Assembly: GCA_025450395.1 (NCBI GenBank)
Contig: JANWHK010000076.1
Location: 1-35,460 of the forward strand
Length of the DNA: 35,460 nucleotides
Direction of reading: 5' to 3'
DNA from: Bacteroidia bacterium
GTDB lineage: Bacteria; Bacteroidota; Bacteroidia; NS11-12g; UBA955
Shown here piece by piece: positions 19,538-27,992 of the stretch. The notes under the pieces were generated by a model, which was not told the DNA's origin, made no database searches, and worked only from the letters and a program-made list of their open reading frames with translations. The first letter of the stretch is position 1. The number at the start of each line of letters is the position of its first letter. A program made the translations under genes and the position numbers.

Positions 19538-20401
19538 TTAGTAGATGGTATCCCTGGAATTGCAGACACCGCCAACCATTCCAAGCCCATTGATGACATT
19601 TGTCTTTAATATGATAGGGTCATTGCTCAGGCCGTTGCCATCCTGGTTATAGGTATCTGTCTGCCTGAGGTAATTGAAATAATCTTCCGAAAAACACTTG
19701 ATTGATATCTCGAATTTAGGCGTGCCCATAGCCAGCCCTTCAGGGACTGTAAACACCAAAACCTTGGTTTTTCCTGCAAAGGTCCTGTCACTGAAGAGAT
19801 AACTTCCATCATTCAATTTCTCATTATTCAGGAACAGGATGTCATTGGATGTGAAATTGTACGGCGTCCAGGTCAGGATACCGGCATTATAATACTGGAT
19901 CAGGAGGCGGTAGTAATTTTTTACGCCCGGTTCATCCGTCAAGCTGAGTGTAATCTGCCCGACCTTGAAACCATCATTATCAAGGCCAATGGAATCGATA
20001 TATGAAGTAGTGGTGACAATGGCTTTTGGCATTGAAAACTCAGCAGTGGCTGGTGTATAAGCTCCTGCAGCCACATCCACTGTGTAACTCTTGCCTGCCT
20101 TTGGTTTATAGTTCAGGCGATAATATCCACCCTGGTATATGGCGGGGCCAATGAGGGAATCTCCTTCTTTTACAATGACACTGGCATTCTGCAGGAGATA
20201 TCCGCTGGAATCATTGGCTATCATGATCGGGATGCTTCTGCTCACCTGGAAAGAAAACGTATTTTCAGTATTGGCTTCTCCATTTACTACAATCTTGCTG
20301 GAATAAGGGGCTTGCTTGAGCTTAATGGGTTTGGGTTTAAGGCAAGCAACAAATGATATTGCGATAACAGATATAAGAAAGATGCGATTTTTGAGTTTCA
20401 T
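19538..20401 (-). CDS. DUF4249 family lipoprotein
   Basis: Lipobox FVAC; YSSKIVVNGEANTENTFSFQVSRSIPI; directly downstream of a TonB-dependent receptor. Confidence 0.85.
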   Translation of the reverse strand: MKLKNRIFLISVIAISFVACLKPKPIKLKQAPYSSKIVVNGEANTENTFSFQVSRSIPIMIANDSSGYLLQNASVIVKEGDSLIGPAIYQGGYYRLNYKPKAGKSYTVDVAAGAYTPATAEFSMPKAIVTTTSYIDSIGLDNDGFKVGQITLSLTDEPGVKNYYRLLIQYYNAGILTWTPYNFTSNDILFLNNEKLNDGSYLFSDRTFAGKTKVLVFTVPEGLAMGTPKFEISIKCFSEDYFNYLRQTDTYNQDGNGLSNDPIILKTNVINGLGMVGGVCNSRDTIY

Positions 20402-20407
20402 GCTGGT

Positions 20408-22897
20408 TTAAAATTTAATGTAATAAGTGATGCCGGGAATAAAGCCTAAAAAACCTCTTTGATAGGCTTGAGGCTGGTTGCTTGAATTGTCTACAACATA
20501 GACATAAGCGGGATTATTGCGCGCAAGCACATTGTAAATGGAGATCCTGTAACCGCTTTCAGCACCGGATGAACGATCGCGTACCTTGTTGAATCCAACA
20601 TCTATCCTGAAGGTATTGGCAAGCCTGTAATTGTTCTTTTCAGGGTAATCATACACGACATGCCCGTTAATGTCAAGATATTTGCCAATAGGTACCGACT
20701 GGACATTGCCTGTTGAAAATACAACATTAAATGACAGTGTATGTTTTTCGCTTATTCTTGTCTGTGCTACAATGTTCACATAATGTCTTCTGTCAAACTG
20801 GAAATAATAGGTCTGGTCCCTGTTCACGCCGGGTGTATTCCTTTTGGCCCAGGATAAGGCATAACTGATCCAACCGGTGGTTTCTCCCCTGCGTTTGTGC
20901 AGGAAAGTTTCAATACCATAATTCCAGCCTTTCCCGTAAAGTACTTTTGACTCCCATTCATTGCTGGTCAGCAGGCCACCGTTGATATCCGCACCCTCCT
21001 TGATCTCCAGCAGGTTGGTGAACCATTTATAATAAGCTTCCACTGACAATTCAAGGTCTTCCTTATAGGGTTTGGATATGCCCAGGGTTACCTGTTGAGC
21101 TCTTTGTGGCCTTGCCAGGTCGGTGGCGGGCACCCACCTGTCAAAATTCAGCGCGATGATGTTGGAATTGATATTGTCAGCCAGCAGGTGCAGGGTCTGG
21201 TTCATCAGGGTATAACTGCCCTTTAATGCATATTCGTTATTTATTTTTGCATTGAAGGATACTCTTGGTTCCGGCAACAGGTAGGTATTCTTTTTGTAAA
21301 AATATGAAACAAAACGTCCGCCTAAAGTCATCTTGAAATCCTTGCTCAACCTGATCTCATCCTCAAGATAAACGGCTATCTCCTTAGTCACTACAGCTTT
21401 TTTAAGTCCGAAGAATGTGTCATTGGAAACAATACCGTTATTATTATATTTGGTAGATGTGGTCCCGGGCAGGAATCCCTTCATGGAAAAAGCGGCTCCG
21501 AAACGCAGTGTATGCCGTTTGCTGGCTATAAAATCGTAATCGAGCCTGGTATTGAAATCGCGGATAAAATTAATATACTTGAAATTGATGTTTGACGTAT
21601 TGTTGACATTCACGCTGTCGAAAGAAGACTCAAACATCTGTCCTATGACACTTTTGTATTGGCTGTAACTCAGCGTGAGATTCGAAAAAAGACGGTTGCT
21701 GATCACCTTGTTCCATTTGAACGATCCGAGAAAATTGCCCCATTTGATCTCAAAATCCTCCTTGGTCTGGAGCAGGTTGTTGTTCTGTGTATCGTTTGTG
21801 CTTAAGAAGGTGTGCATCCTGTCCCTGCCGGAGTATATACTGAAGAAAAGTTTGTTTTTTTCATCGAGGCGATGGCATACTTTTACATTCAGGTCATAAA
21901 AAGTATAGGTGAATTTATTTGAATCTGTGCTGATAGGCCTCAGGAATAATAAGTCCCAGTGGGAACGCCTTCCTGAAATGGCGAATGTAGTCCTCCCGTC
22001 ACGCGACAAGGGGCCGTTAAGTTCTAATGTGAAAGCCAGCAGACTGTTCAGGAAGATGCCGTGAATGCCCGTGGAATTACCTTCTTTCATCACCACATCG
22101 GTGATGGCGGATAACCTGCCGCCGTTCTTTGCGGAGTACCCGCTCTTGGTCAGGTTGATGCTGTTAATGGCTTCGGAATTGAATACAGAATAAAAACCAA
22201 AAACGTGATTCATGTTATAGAGTGGCACTCCGTCCAGCAAGACCAGGTTCTGGTCCTGTCCACCACCTCTCACATACATGCCGTTGGTGAGTTCTGTTCC
22301 CGGCATTACACCCGGTAAATGCTTGATAGCTCTTCCTACGTCAATTTCCCCGCCAAGAGAAGGCATACGGCTGATCTGAAATCCCGGAACTTCTACAAAA
22401 CCGTTTTCTATCCTGTCTATGATCTTGAAGTTCCTTTCCAGGACATAACGAATAAGGTTATTCACCTCCTCTTTATTTCGTATTGTGACCTTTTTTGGCG
22501 CTTCTGAAGTGTCATTTTCTTCAGTATCATCTTCTTCTGTTTCTATAGGTGCATTCTGAAAAGGATCAGTTTGGGCCTGGTCTTCATACATCTGCCTCAG
22601 GCTGACATTCACATGCTTGTTTTTATTGATTGAGTTTGTATCAATCTTTGCGAGGTATCCCTCGTTCATGTAAAGAATATTTTTCGTTCCGTATGGAATG
22701 CTTAAGGCGTAATAGCCGTAGTTATTGGTAACGGAGCCGGAGCCGGTCTGGGGACAAAATACGTAGGCACCGATCAGTACTTCGCCTGTTTCACTGTCGG
22801 TGACGAATCCTGATATTGAAAAACTCTGGGAAGACAGTCGCAAAGCAAAAAACATAAATACACTTAAAGTAAGAACAAATTTCAGTCTGGCAAACAT
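20408..22897 (-). CDS. TonB-dependent receptor with N-terminal carboxypeptidase-regulatory-like domain
   Basis: SISGFVTDSETGEVLIGAYVF; plug IKHLPGVMPGTELTNGMYVRGGGQDQNLVLLDGVPLYNMNHVFGFYSVFNSEAI. Confidence 0.93.
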   Translation of the reverse strand: MFARLKFVLTLSVFMFFALRLSSQSFSISGFVTDSETGEVLIGAYVFCPQTGSGSVTNNYGYYALSIPYGTKNILYMNEGYLAKIDTNSINKNKHVNVSLRQMYEDQAQTDPFQNAPIETEEDDTEENDTSEAPKKVTIRNKEEVNNLIRYVLERNFKIIDRIENGFVEVPGFQISRMPSLGGEIDVGRAIKHLPGVMPGTELTNGMYVRGGGQDQNLVLLDGVPLYNMNHVFGFYSVFNSEAINSINLTKSGYSAKNGGRLSAITDVVMKEGNSTGIHGIFLNSLLAFTLELNGPLSRDGRTTFAISGRRSHWDLLFLRPISTDSNKFTYTFYDLNVKVCHRLDEKNKLFFSIYSGRDRMHTFLSTNDTQNNNLLQTKEDFEIKWGNFLGSFKWNKVISNRLFSNLTLSYSQYKSVIGQMFESSFDSVNVNNTSNINFKYINFIRDFNTRLDYDFIASKRHTLRFGAAFSMKGFLPGTTSTKYNNNGIVSNDTFFGLKKAVVTKEIAVYLEDEIRLSKDFKMTLGGRFVSYFYKKNTYLLPEPRVSFNAKINNEYALKGSYTLMNQTLHLLADNINSNIIALNFDRWVPATDLARPQRAQQVTLGISKPYKEDLELSVEAYYKWFTNLLEIKEGADINGGLLTSNEWESKVLYGKGWNYGIETFLHKRRGETTGWISYALSWAKRNTPGVNRDQTYYFQFDRRHYVNIVAQTRISEKHTLSFNVVFSTGNVQSVPIGKYLDINGHVVYDYPEKNNYRLANTFRIDVGFNKVRDRSSGAESGYRISIYNVLARNNPAYVYVVDNSSNQPQAYQRGFLGFIPGITYYIKF

Positions 22898-22916
22898 ATA
22901 TATGAAATAAAAAATT

Positions 22917-22946
22917 CAAATTTATAAAAAATTAATTCATTAATCA
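22917..22946 (-). promoter_or_regulatory. Promoter of the TBDR-DUF4249 pair: TTG-N19-TAAATTTG
   Basis: Plus-strand CAAATTTA 22917-22924 and CAA 22944-22946, 19 nt apart. Confidence 0.7.
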
Positions 22947-23022
22947 AGGATTAAATTCATGATTAAATCCTGCCTTTACGTGCAAAATACGCGTTAATCG
23001 CAGGTTTTGAATGAATCAAGTA

Positions 23023-23066
23023 TGTGCCTCATTACCAAGTTCCTGTGTTGTAGAGGCACAGTTTTT
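23023..23066. other. Orphan hairpin followed by T-run in divergent intergenic region
   Basis: Perfect 8-bp arms TGTGCCTC (23023-23030) / GAGGCACA (23053-23060) followed by GTTTTT. Confidence 0.4.
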
Positions 23067-23131
23067 GCAGATATTGAGGTATAACTTGTGGAAAATCCCA
23101 AAACCTTATACTTTATCTTTGAATTAATAAT

Positions 23132-23674
23132 TTGAAAATAATCCGGTATATTTTCATATCGATTCTGTTCATTCATACCTTAGATTGTAAAGCTGCTTCA
23201 CACAGTGATACTGCGATCAGGAACATCGACACTGTTGATGTTTTAAGGGGTCTTGATCTTAAACGGGTGCCTGCTTTGGATACTTTGCATAGAGTAGCTA
23301 AAAAGTACTTGGGTAAGTGGGCATACCTATTCCTTGCCATCAAGATAGAGGAAAGCGGTAACAACAATCATTACAGCTGGCTTTCCGTCAATCATTTCAA
23401 TTTAGTAGGCATGCGGTTTCCAAGGGCCAGGAGGACTTATGCCACGGGTTCCACAAATACCAATTATGCCATCTACCGAAACTGGTTCGAATGTATGCTT
23501 GATTTCAAGATCTACCTTGAAATAGTCGAAAGGAAGTATATCGAGAAAAACAAGAAGACACCAAAGACCGACCTCGAGATGCTCAATTTCATGTATAATT
23601 CCTTCAACCATTTCGCGAAGTGGAAAAAGGATATGTTGATATTGATCAAGTACGTGAGGAAGAAGTATAAATAG
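23132..23674 (+). CDS. Exported glucosaminidase-like protein (probable TTG start)
   Basis: Signal-like N-terminus; AIKIEESGNNNHYSWLSVNHFNLVGMRFPRARRTYATG...YAIYRNWFECMLDFKIY resembles the glucosaminidase/lysozyme-like fold; TATCTTTG box at 23114-23121. Confidence 0.6.
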   Translation: MKIIRYIFISILFIHTLDCKAASHSDTAIRNIDTVDVLRGLDLKRVPALDTLHRVAKKYLGKWAYLFLAIKIEESGNNNHYSWLSVNHFNLVGMRFPRARRTYATGSTNTNYAIYRNWFECMLDFKIYLEIVERKYIEKNKKTPKTDLEMLNFMYNSFNHFAKWKKDMLILIKYVRKKYK

Positions 23675-23794
23675 CCAGTTGGTTCTCGTTTTATTAGAAA
23701 CGTATTCGTATTTATACTAAATTTTGCTATTCTTTAATTAAATCTGAAAAACTAGCCGGAAAGACCGCAGCGGAATCAATTTTTACTTTTAATT

Positions 23795-23836
23795 ATTAAT
23801 TGTTAATTATCCATTGTCAATTATCAATTGTCCATT
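23795..23836. repeat. Heptad array D: ATTAATT GTTAATT ATCCATT GTCAATT ATCAATT GTCCATT
   Basis: Six consecutive 7-nt units with the first base alternating A/G (14-nt higher-order period). Confidence 0.9.
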
Positions 23837-23843
23837 ATTTTCG
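23836..23843 (+). promoter_or_regulatory. -7 box TATTTTCG of the glycosyltransferase-like gene
   Basis: Near match to TAnnTTTG; TTG at 23814-23816 lies 19 nt upstream inside array D; ATG is 5 nt downstream. Confidence 0.45.
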
Positions 23844-23848
23844 CGGCA

Positions 23849-24721
23849 ATGTTTGTTTCCGGATTTACCATTGCCCGCAATGTGCTGAAGGCTGATTACC
23901 CGATCAGGGAAGCGGTTTATTCCATTCTGCCACTCTGTGATGAAATGGTCATAGCAGTGGGTAAGAGCGATGACAATACACTGGAGTATATACGGAGTTT
24001 CGATTCACCTAAAATAAGGGTCATTGAAACCACATGGGATGATACCCTGAGGGAAGGCGGAAAGGTGTTGGCGGTAGAGACCAACAAGGCCTTGGATGCG
24101 ATAGACCCAAGGGCGGACTGGTGTTTTTATATTCAGGCCGATGAATGCCTGCATGAAATGTACATCGATGATATCCATTCATCCATGATGAAGTACAAGG
24201 ACGATAAAAGTACAGAAGGATTTTTGTTTGATTATGTGCATTTTTATGGCAGTTATGATTATGTGGCAGATAGCCGGAACTGGTACAGGAAAGAGATCAG
24301 GATTATCAGGAATGACCCGCGGATAAGATCTTACAAGGATGCACAGGGTTTCAGGCTGGACAATCGGAAATTAAATGTCAGGCCGCCAGATGCCGCCATC
24401 TTTCATTACGGCTGGGTCAAGCACCCGAAACAGCAGTTGGAAAAACTGAAACAGGCGCGCAGGTTCTGGCATAGCGATGAGTTCCTGGAAAAGGAATATG
24501 CCGATGCAGAAGCATTTGATTTCAGTATCGTCGATTCACTTCAGAAATTTAAGGGCACACATCCCGCAGTGATGCAGGAACGCATCAGGTTGCAGAACTG
24601 GGTTTTTGAACATGATATTTCGATAAAAAACCTGAACTTTAAAAAACGCTTGTTGTATATTATAGAAAAACTGAGCGGATGGCGGGTAGGGGAGAACAGG
24701 AATTACAAAGTCATAAAATGA
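23849..24721 (+). CDS. Glycosyltransferase family 2-like protein
   Basis: MFVSGFTIARNVLKADYPIREAVYSILPLCDEMVIAVGKSDDNTLEYI...WCFYIQADECLHE. ATG at 23849 preferred over TTG 23828, which lies in the repeat array. Confidence 0.8.
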   Translation: MFVSGFTIARNVLKADYPIREAVYSILPLCDEMVIAVGKSDDNTLEYIRSFDSPKIRVIETTWDDTLREGGKVLAVETNKALDAIDPRADWCFYIQADECLHEMYIDDIHSSMMKYKDDKSTEGFLFDYVHFYGSYDYVADSRNWYRKEIRIIRNDPRIRSYKDAQGFRLDNRKLNVRPPDAAIFHYGWVKHPKQQLEKLKQARRFWHSDEFLEKEYADAEAFDFSIVDSLQKFKGTHPAVMQERIRLQNWVFEHDISIKNLNFKKRLLYIIEKLSGWRVGENRNYKVIK

Positions 24722-24762
24722 CGTTACTGCAAAAGTACGGATTAGGGTTTTTAACCTGATTA

Positions 24763-24805
24763 CCGGTTCCCACCGGCTGCCCACTGGCTGTCCACCAGTT
24801 CCCGC
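24763..24805. repeat. Array F, ~11-nt period: CCGGTTCCCA CCGGCTGCCCA CTGGCTGTCCA CCAGTTCCCGC
   Basis: Degenerate tandem units abutting the stop codon of the ABC permease. Confidence 0.65.
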
Positions 24806-25873
24806 TTACTGCAAATGGATATCCAATGCATCCCGTAAAGCAATCCCCAGGAAATTAAAAGCCATCACCAATAACATGATTGCCAATCCCGGAACAATGG
24901 CGAGGTAAGCGCTGTCGAACATGATATACCCGAAATTCTCCTTGATCATCATACCCCAGCTCGGGGCTGGCGGTGCAATGCCAAGGCCGAGGAAACTCAG
25001 TCCTGATTCCAGCAGTATGGCAGAACCAAAAATGGAAACCGCAAGTACGATCAACGAGCTCTTCAGGTTGGGCAGGATATGCCTGAACATGATGCGGGAA
25101 GAGCTAAAACCCAGGACTTTTGCGGCCTGTATATATTCCTTTTCACGTATACTGAATACCTGACCCCTCACAACCCTGGCGACTTCCACCCAACTGCTTA
25201 GACCGATGGCGATAAAGATCTGCCAGAAACCCTTGCCAAGCGCGAAACTGATCGCCACCACCAATAACATGGTAGGCAGGCTCCATATCACATTGATGAA
25301 CCATGAAATGACTGTATCGGTCCTGCCCCTGAAATATCCTGACATCAAACCCAGTGTTGTGCCTATCAATAATGAAATGAGTACGGCTACCAAACCAACG
25401 GAAAGTGATACCCTGGTACCCATGATGATGCGGCTCAGGACATCCCTGCCAAAACCATCAGTGCCCAGGAGAAAGGTTTTGTTGACTATATGGTATGTTT
25501 TCTTGTCACCGCTAAGGACAATCTTTTCAAGGATCACCTTTTTTTCCGGGTGATACAAGGTTAATATGGCAGTATCCTTATCAATTTTGCAGGATTGTAT
25601 GGCGATACTTTTCAATGGTTCGTATTTTCCGTTCCACCATATACCGGCCATGTTTTGTTGTTTTCCGGAAGGAATCTCAAAAAAGGTCACACGGCTTAAA
25701 GGTTTTAAAAGTGCAACCGGTAAATTGATCTGGTTCGCATTTTTTGTTTTGTCGAGGGTGATGATATTGCCCAAAAAACTGATGATAACGGCTATGGCAA
25801 TGATGACTGCACCAAACAGGCCAAGCTGGTGCCTGAATATTTTTCTCAAGATATGCTGTTGTGGTCCCGCCAA
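24806..25873 (-). CDS. ABC transporter permease, OppC/DppC type (TTG start)
   Basis: LLGTDGFGRDVLSRIIMGTRVSLSVGLVAVLISLLIGTTLGLMSGYFRGRTD; EYIQAAKVLGFSSSRIMFRHILPN; TAAATTTG box (25885-25892) upstream. Confidence 0.93.
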   Translation of the reverse strand: MAGPQQHILRKIFRHQLGLFGAVIIAIAVIISFLGNIITLDKTKNANQINLPVALLKPLSRVTFFEIPSGKQQNMAGIWWNGKYEPLKSIAIQSCKIDKDTAILTLYHPEKKVILEKIVLSGDKKTYHIVNKTFLLGTDGFGRDVLSRIIMGTRVSLSVGLVAVLISLLIGTTLGLMSGYFRGRTDTVISWFINVIWSLPTMLLVVAISFALGKGFWQIFIAIGLSSWVEVARVVRGQVFSIREKEYIQAAKVLGFSSSRIMFRHILPNLKSSLIVLAVSIFGSAILLESGLSFLGLGIAPPAPSWGMMIKENFGYIMFDSAYLAIVPGLAIMLLVMAFNFLGIALRDALDIHLQ

Positions 25874-25930
25874 TGTATTGCGGGCAAATTTAAGGATTTG
25901 AAACCAGAAGAATGAAATGAATTAAAAACA

Positions 25931-25938
25931 TATATTTG
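25931..25938 (+). promoter_or_regulatory. -7 box TATATTTG upstream of the lipoprotein gene
   Basis: TAnnTTTG match 26 nt before the ATG at 25965. Confidence 0.5.
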
Positions 25939-25964
25939 CAGATGTTGCTTTAAGCGGCATATAT

Positions 25965-26747
25965 ATGAAAATGCGTTTCTTTTACCTTTTTTTTATGGTA
26001 TTTATAGTTGCCTGTAGCAATATGGGGAATACACCTGCTGAAGGTTCACGCAATGATTACTTAGATCATCAACAGATCATCAGGGAGCGAATAGATGGTC
26101 CGGCCAATGTGCAATCCAACCCCGGCGGTGAAATATTGTTCACGCTTGATGACAATATCCCTGTGGAAATCAGCCTGGCTAAGAACGGATGGCACCAGAT
26201 CCTGGTCTATGCAGAGGTCGATAGCACTGAATTTGACATGGATTCCATAAAGGCAGGTCGTGATATCATCATTGATGGAAAAAAATCAGGCAAGGTGCTG
26301 AAAACACATCGGGTAGGCATTTCCCGTTCGAAGCAAACATGGGCAATGTTGTATGGGTATATCCATAAAAATAGTATCAGGCGGGAAACAGTGATTGAAA
26401 CCTGGCTATTGGAAAAACTGCGGAAATCAGGTCGCGGACTCAAGGATTGGCAGGATTTTATCTATTGGTTCGACCTTCAAACAGATTCCGTCCAGTTTGC
26501 TCCGTTCACAGGGTATTATAATTATGAAAATGGAGTGGATGATCCTTCGCCGGGTTTCAGGGTGATGTTGCTATTTGAAGGTGAAAAGCTACAAGGCGTA
26601 CTGCATTCACGGAGCCTGCCCCTGGATGATATGTCAACCAGGTGGACAGACAGGGGACTTAAGGTTTCATTTTACAAGGATTACCCCGTGGACAAACAGG
26701 AAAAGTTCATGGAGGAACTTGAAAACTGGTTACTGACGGTGGATTAA
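25965..26747 (+). CDS. Hypothetical lipoprotein
   Basis: MKMRFFYLFFMVFIVACSN lipobox; stop overlaps the convergent ATPase stop (TTAA). Confidence 0.8.
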   Translation: MKMRFFYLFFMVFIVACSNMGNTPAEGSRNDYLDHQQIIRERIDGPANVQSNPGGEILFTLDDNIPVEISLAKNGWHQILVYAEVDSTEFDMDSIKAGRDIIIDGKKSGKVLKTHRVGISRSKQTWAMLYGYIHKNSIRRETVIETWLLEKLRKSGRGLKDWQDFIYWFDLQTDSVQFAPFTGYYNYENGVDDPSPGFRVMLLFEGEKLQGVLHSRSLPLDDMSTRWTDRGLKVSFYKDYPVDKQEKFMEELENWLLTVD

Positions 26748-27883
26748 ACTTTTTTTTCCAGCCATCGCGCGAGGAAACAATCATAAACCCTGTAATAAAA
26801 ACCCTGCTCATCTTTTTGTTTGTACACCATTTCCTTATTTAAAAGCGCTTCGAGGCTGCGTTGTACATTGGCAGGAGTGCCAAGCTGGTATTTCTGCATA
26901 AAGTATGTAGCGGAAGGTTGATAGACTTTGTCTTCGCCCGCTATGGCCTTTAACAGTTGCCATTGGTTGCCGGTCAAAAGGGTTCGGTACTGAAAAAAAA
27001 TGGGTTCGTTTTCCTGCAGCAGTTCGGCGGCGACCTGCTGGGCAATCTGTAGTGTGATCTTTTTATAGGCGCTTGCGAACAGCTTATTGCAGAGCGCCTG
27101 TGTATAATAGGTATGCATGCGGGTCCATTCCAGGATAAAGGCAATGGCATCGGGTGCGATATTGCGTTTGCGTTCCAGGAATTTCAGGGAGATGAAGCTG
27201 CTGTATTTTTCTGCTTTTATGGGTCCGAGGTACAGGGATTGGGTACTCGAGAAAAAAGGCCTTTTGGTATTGCCGAACATATCCGACAAAAGGTGCTGGC
27301 TGCTGCCGCTGAAGATGAAATGCACGTGTTTTAATTGTTGGATATGGCTGCGCAGCAATGCCTCAATGTTTTTTTCAGGGTAAAACGTGATTTGCTGGAA
27401 TTCATCAATGGCAATGATAATGGGCGTATTTTGTTTTTCAAGAAAATTGAACAGGCCGCCGAGGCTTTGTTCATATTGCTTGACCTGGGCAAAATCAAAA
27501 CTCACTTCGGGTGCGCCGCTCAATGGATCGAAACTCAGCGTGGGCCGGAAGGATTTCAGCAGCAGCAGGAATTTTTTGCCTATGCTGTTTTTTTCCGGGT
27601 AGATTTTCAATATGGCTGTTGCCACCTGGTTTGTAAAATCCCTGAGGGATTGCGTGGCATAGATATCTATATAGATGCCTTGTGCCTTTTTTTTCCGGAG
27701 GGCAGTGAATACGTGTTGTATCAGTCCGGTTTTTCCCATGCGTCTTTCCGACAGCAGGGTTGTGTTCACGCCGTTCATGGCGTTGCTGACCAATAGCTTG
27801 GTTTCTGTCTCACGGTCGCAGAACGTTGAAGGACCATGGTAACCGCTCACCGGAAAAGGATTGAGTTTGTCATCTATACCCAT
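26744..27883 (-). CDS. AAA ATPase (archaeal ATPase-like) with winged-helix-like C-terminus
   Basis: Walker A-like LLSERRMGKTGLIQHV; Walker B-like PIIIAIDEFQQI; HFIFSGSSQHLLSDMF; C-terminal NQWQLLKAIAGEDKVYQPSATYFMQKYQLGTPANVQRSLEALLNKEMVYK. ATG at 27883 preferred over 27901. Confidence 0.9.
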   Translation of the reverse strand: MGIDDKLNPFPVSGYHGPSTFCDRETETKLLVSNAMNGVNTTLLSERRMGKTGLIQHVFTALRKKKAQGIYIDIYATQSLRDFTNQVATAILKIYPEKNSIGKKFLLLLKSFRPTLSFDPLSGAPEVSFDFAQVKQYEQSLGGLFNFLEKQNTPIIIAIDEFQQITFYPEKNIEALLRSHIQQLKHVHFIFSGSSQHLLSDMFGNTKRPFFSSTQSLYLGPIKAEKYSSFISLKFLERKRNIAPDAIAFILEWTRMHTYYTQALCNKLFASAYKKITLQIAQQVAAELLQENEPIFFQYRTLLTGNQWQLLKAIAGEDKVYQPSATYFMQKYQLGTPANVQRSLEALLNKEMVYKQKDEQGFYYRVYDCFLARWLEKKV

Positions 27884-27887
27884 CCCA

Positions 27888-27895
27888 CAAATATA
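27888..27895 (-). promoter_or_regulatory. -7 box TATATTTG of the ATPase gene, overlapped by the palindrome
   Basis: Plus-strand CAAATATA; 4 nt before the ATG at 27883. Confidence 0.6.
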
Positions 27896-27971
27896 CAACA
27901 TTTTGCATTATACAAAATGTTGTATTGAAAAAATTAATTATACAAAATGTATTATGCAAAATGTTGTATTG
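27893..27971. repeat. Multi-copy palindromic/direct-repeat element, candidate operator
   Basis: ATACAACATTTTG (27893-27905) inverted to CAAAATGTTGTAT (27913-27925), repeated at 27957-27969, partial CAAAATGT at 27943-27950. Confidence 0.9.
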
Positions 27972-27992
27972 GGATTTATCCCTTTGGCAACA

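Noticed and set aside
23828-23848. TTG start of the glycosyltransferase ORF
   Set aside because: Would encode repeat-array sequence and overlap the -7 box; ATG at 23849 fits better.
27335-27796. 153-aa plus-strand ORF opposite the AAA ATPase
   Set aside because: Shadow ORF of the ATPase coding strand.
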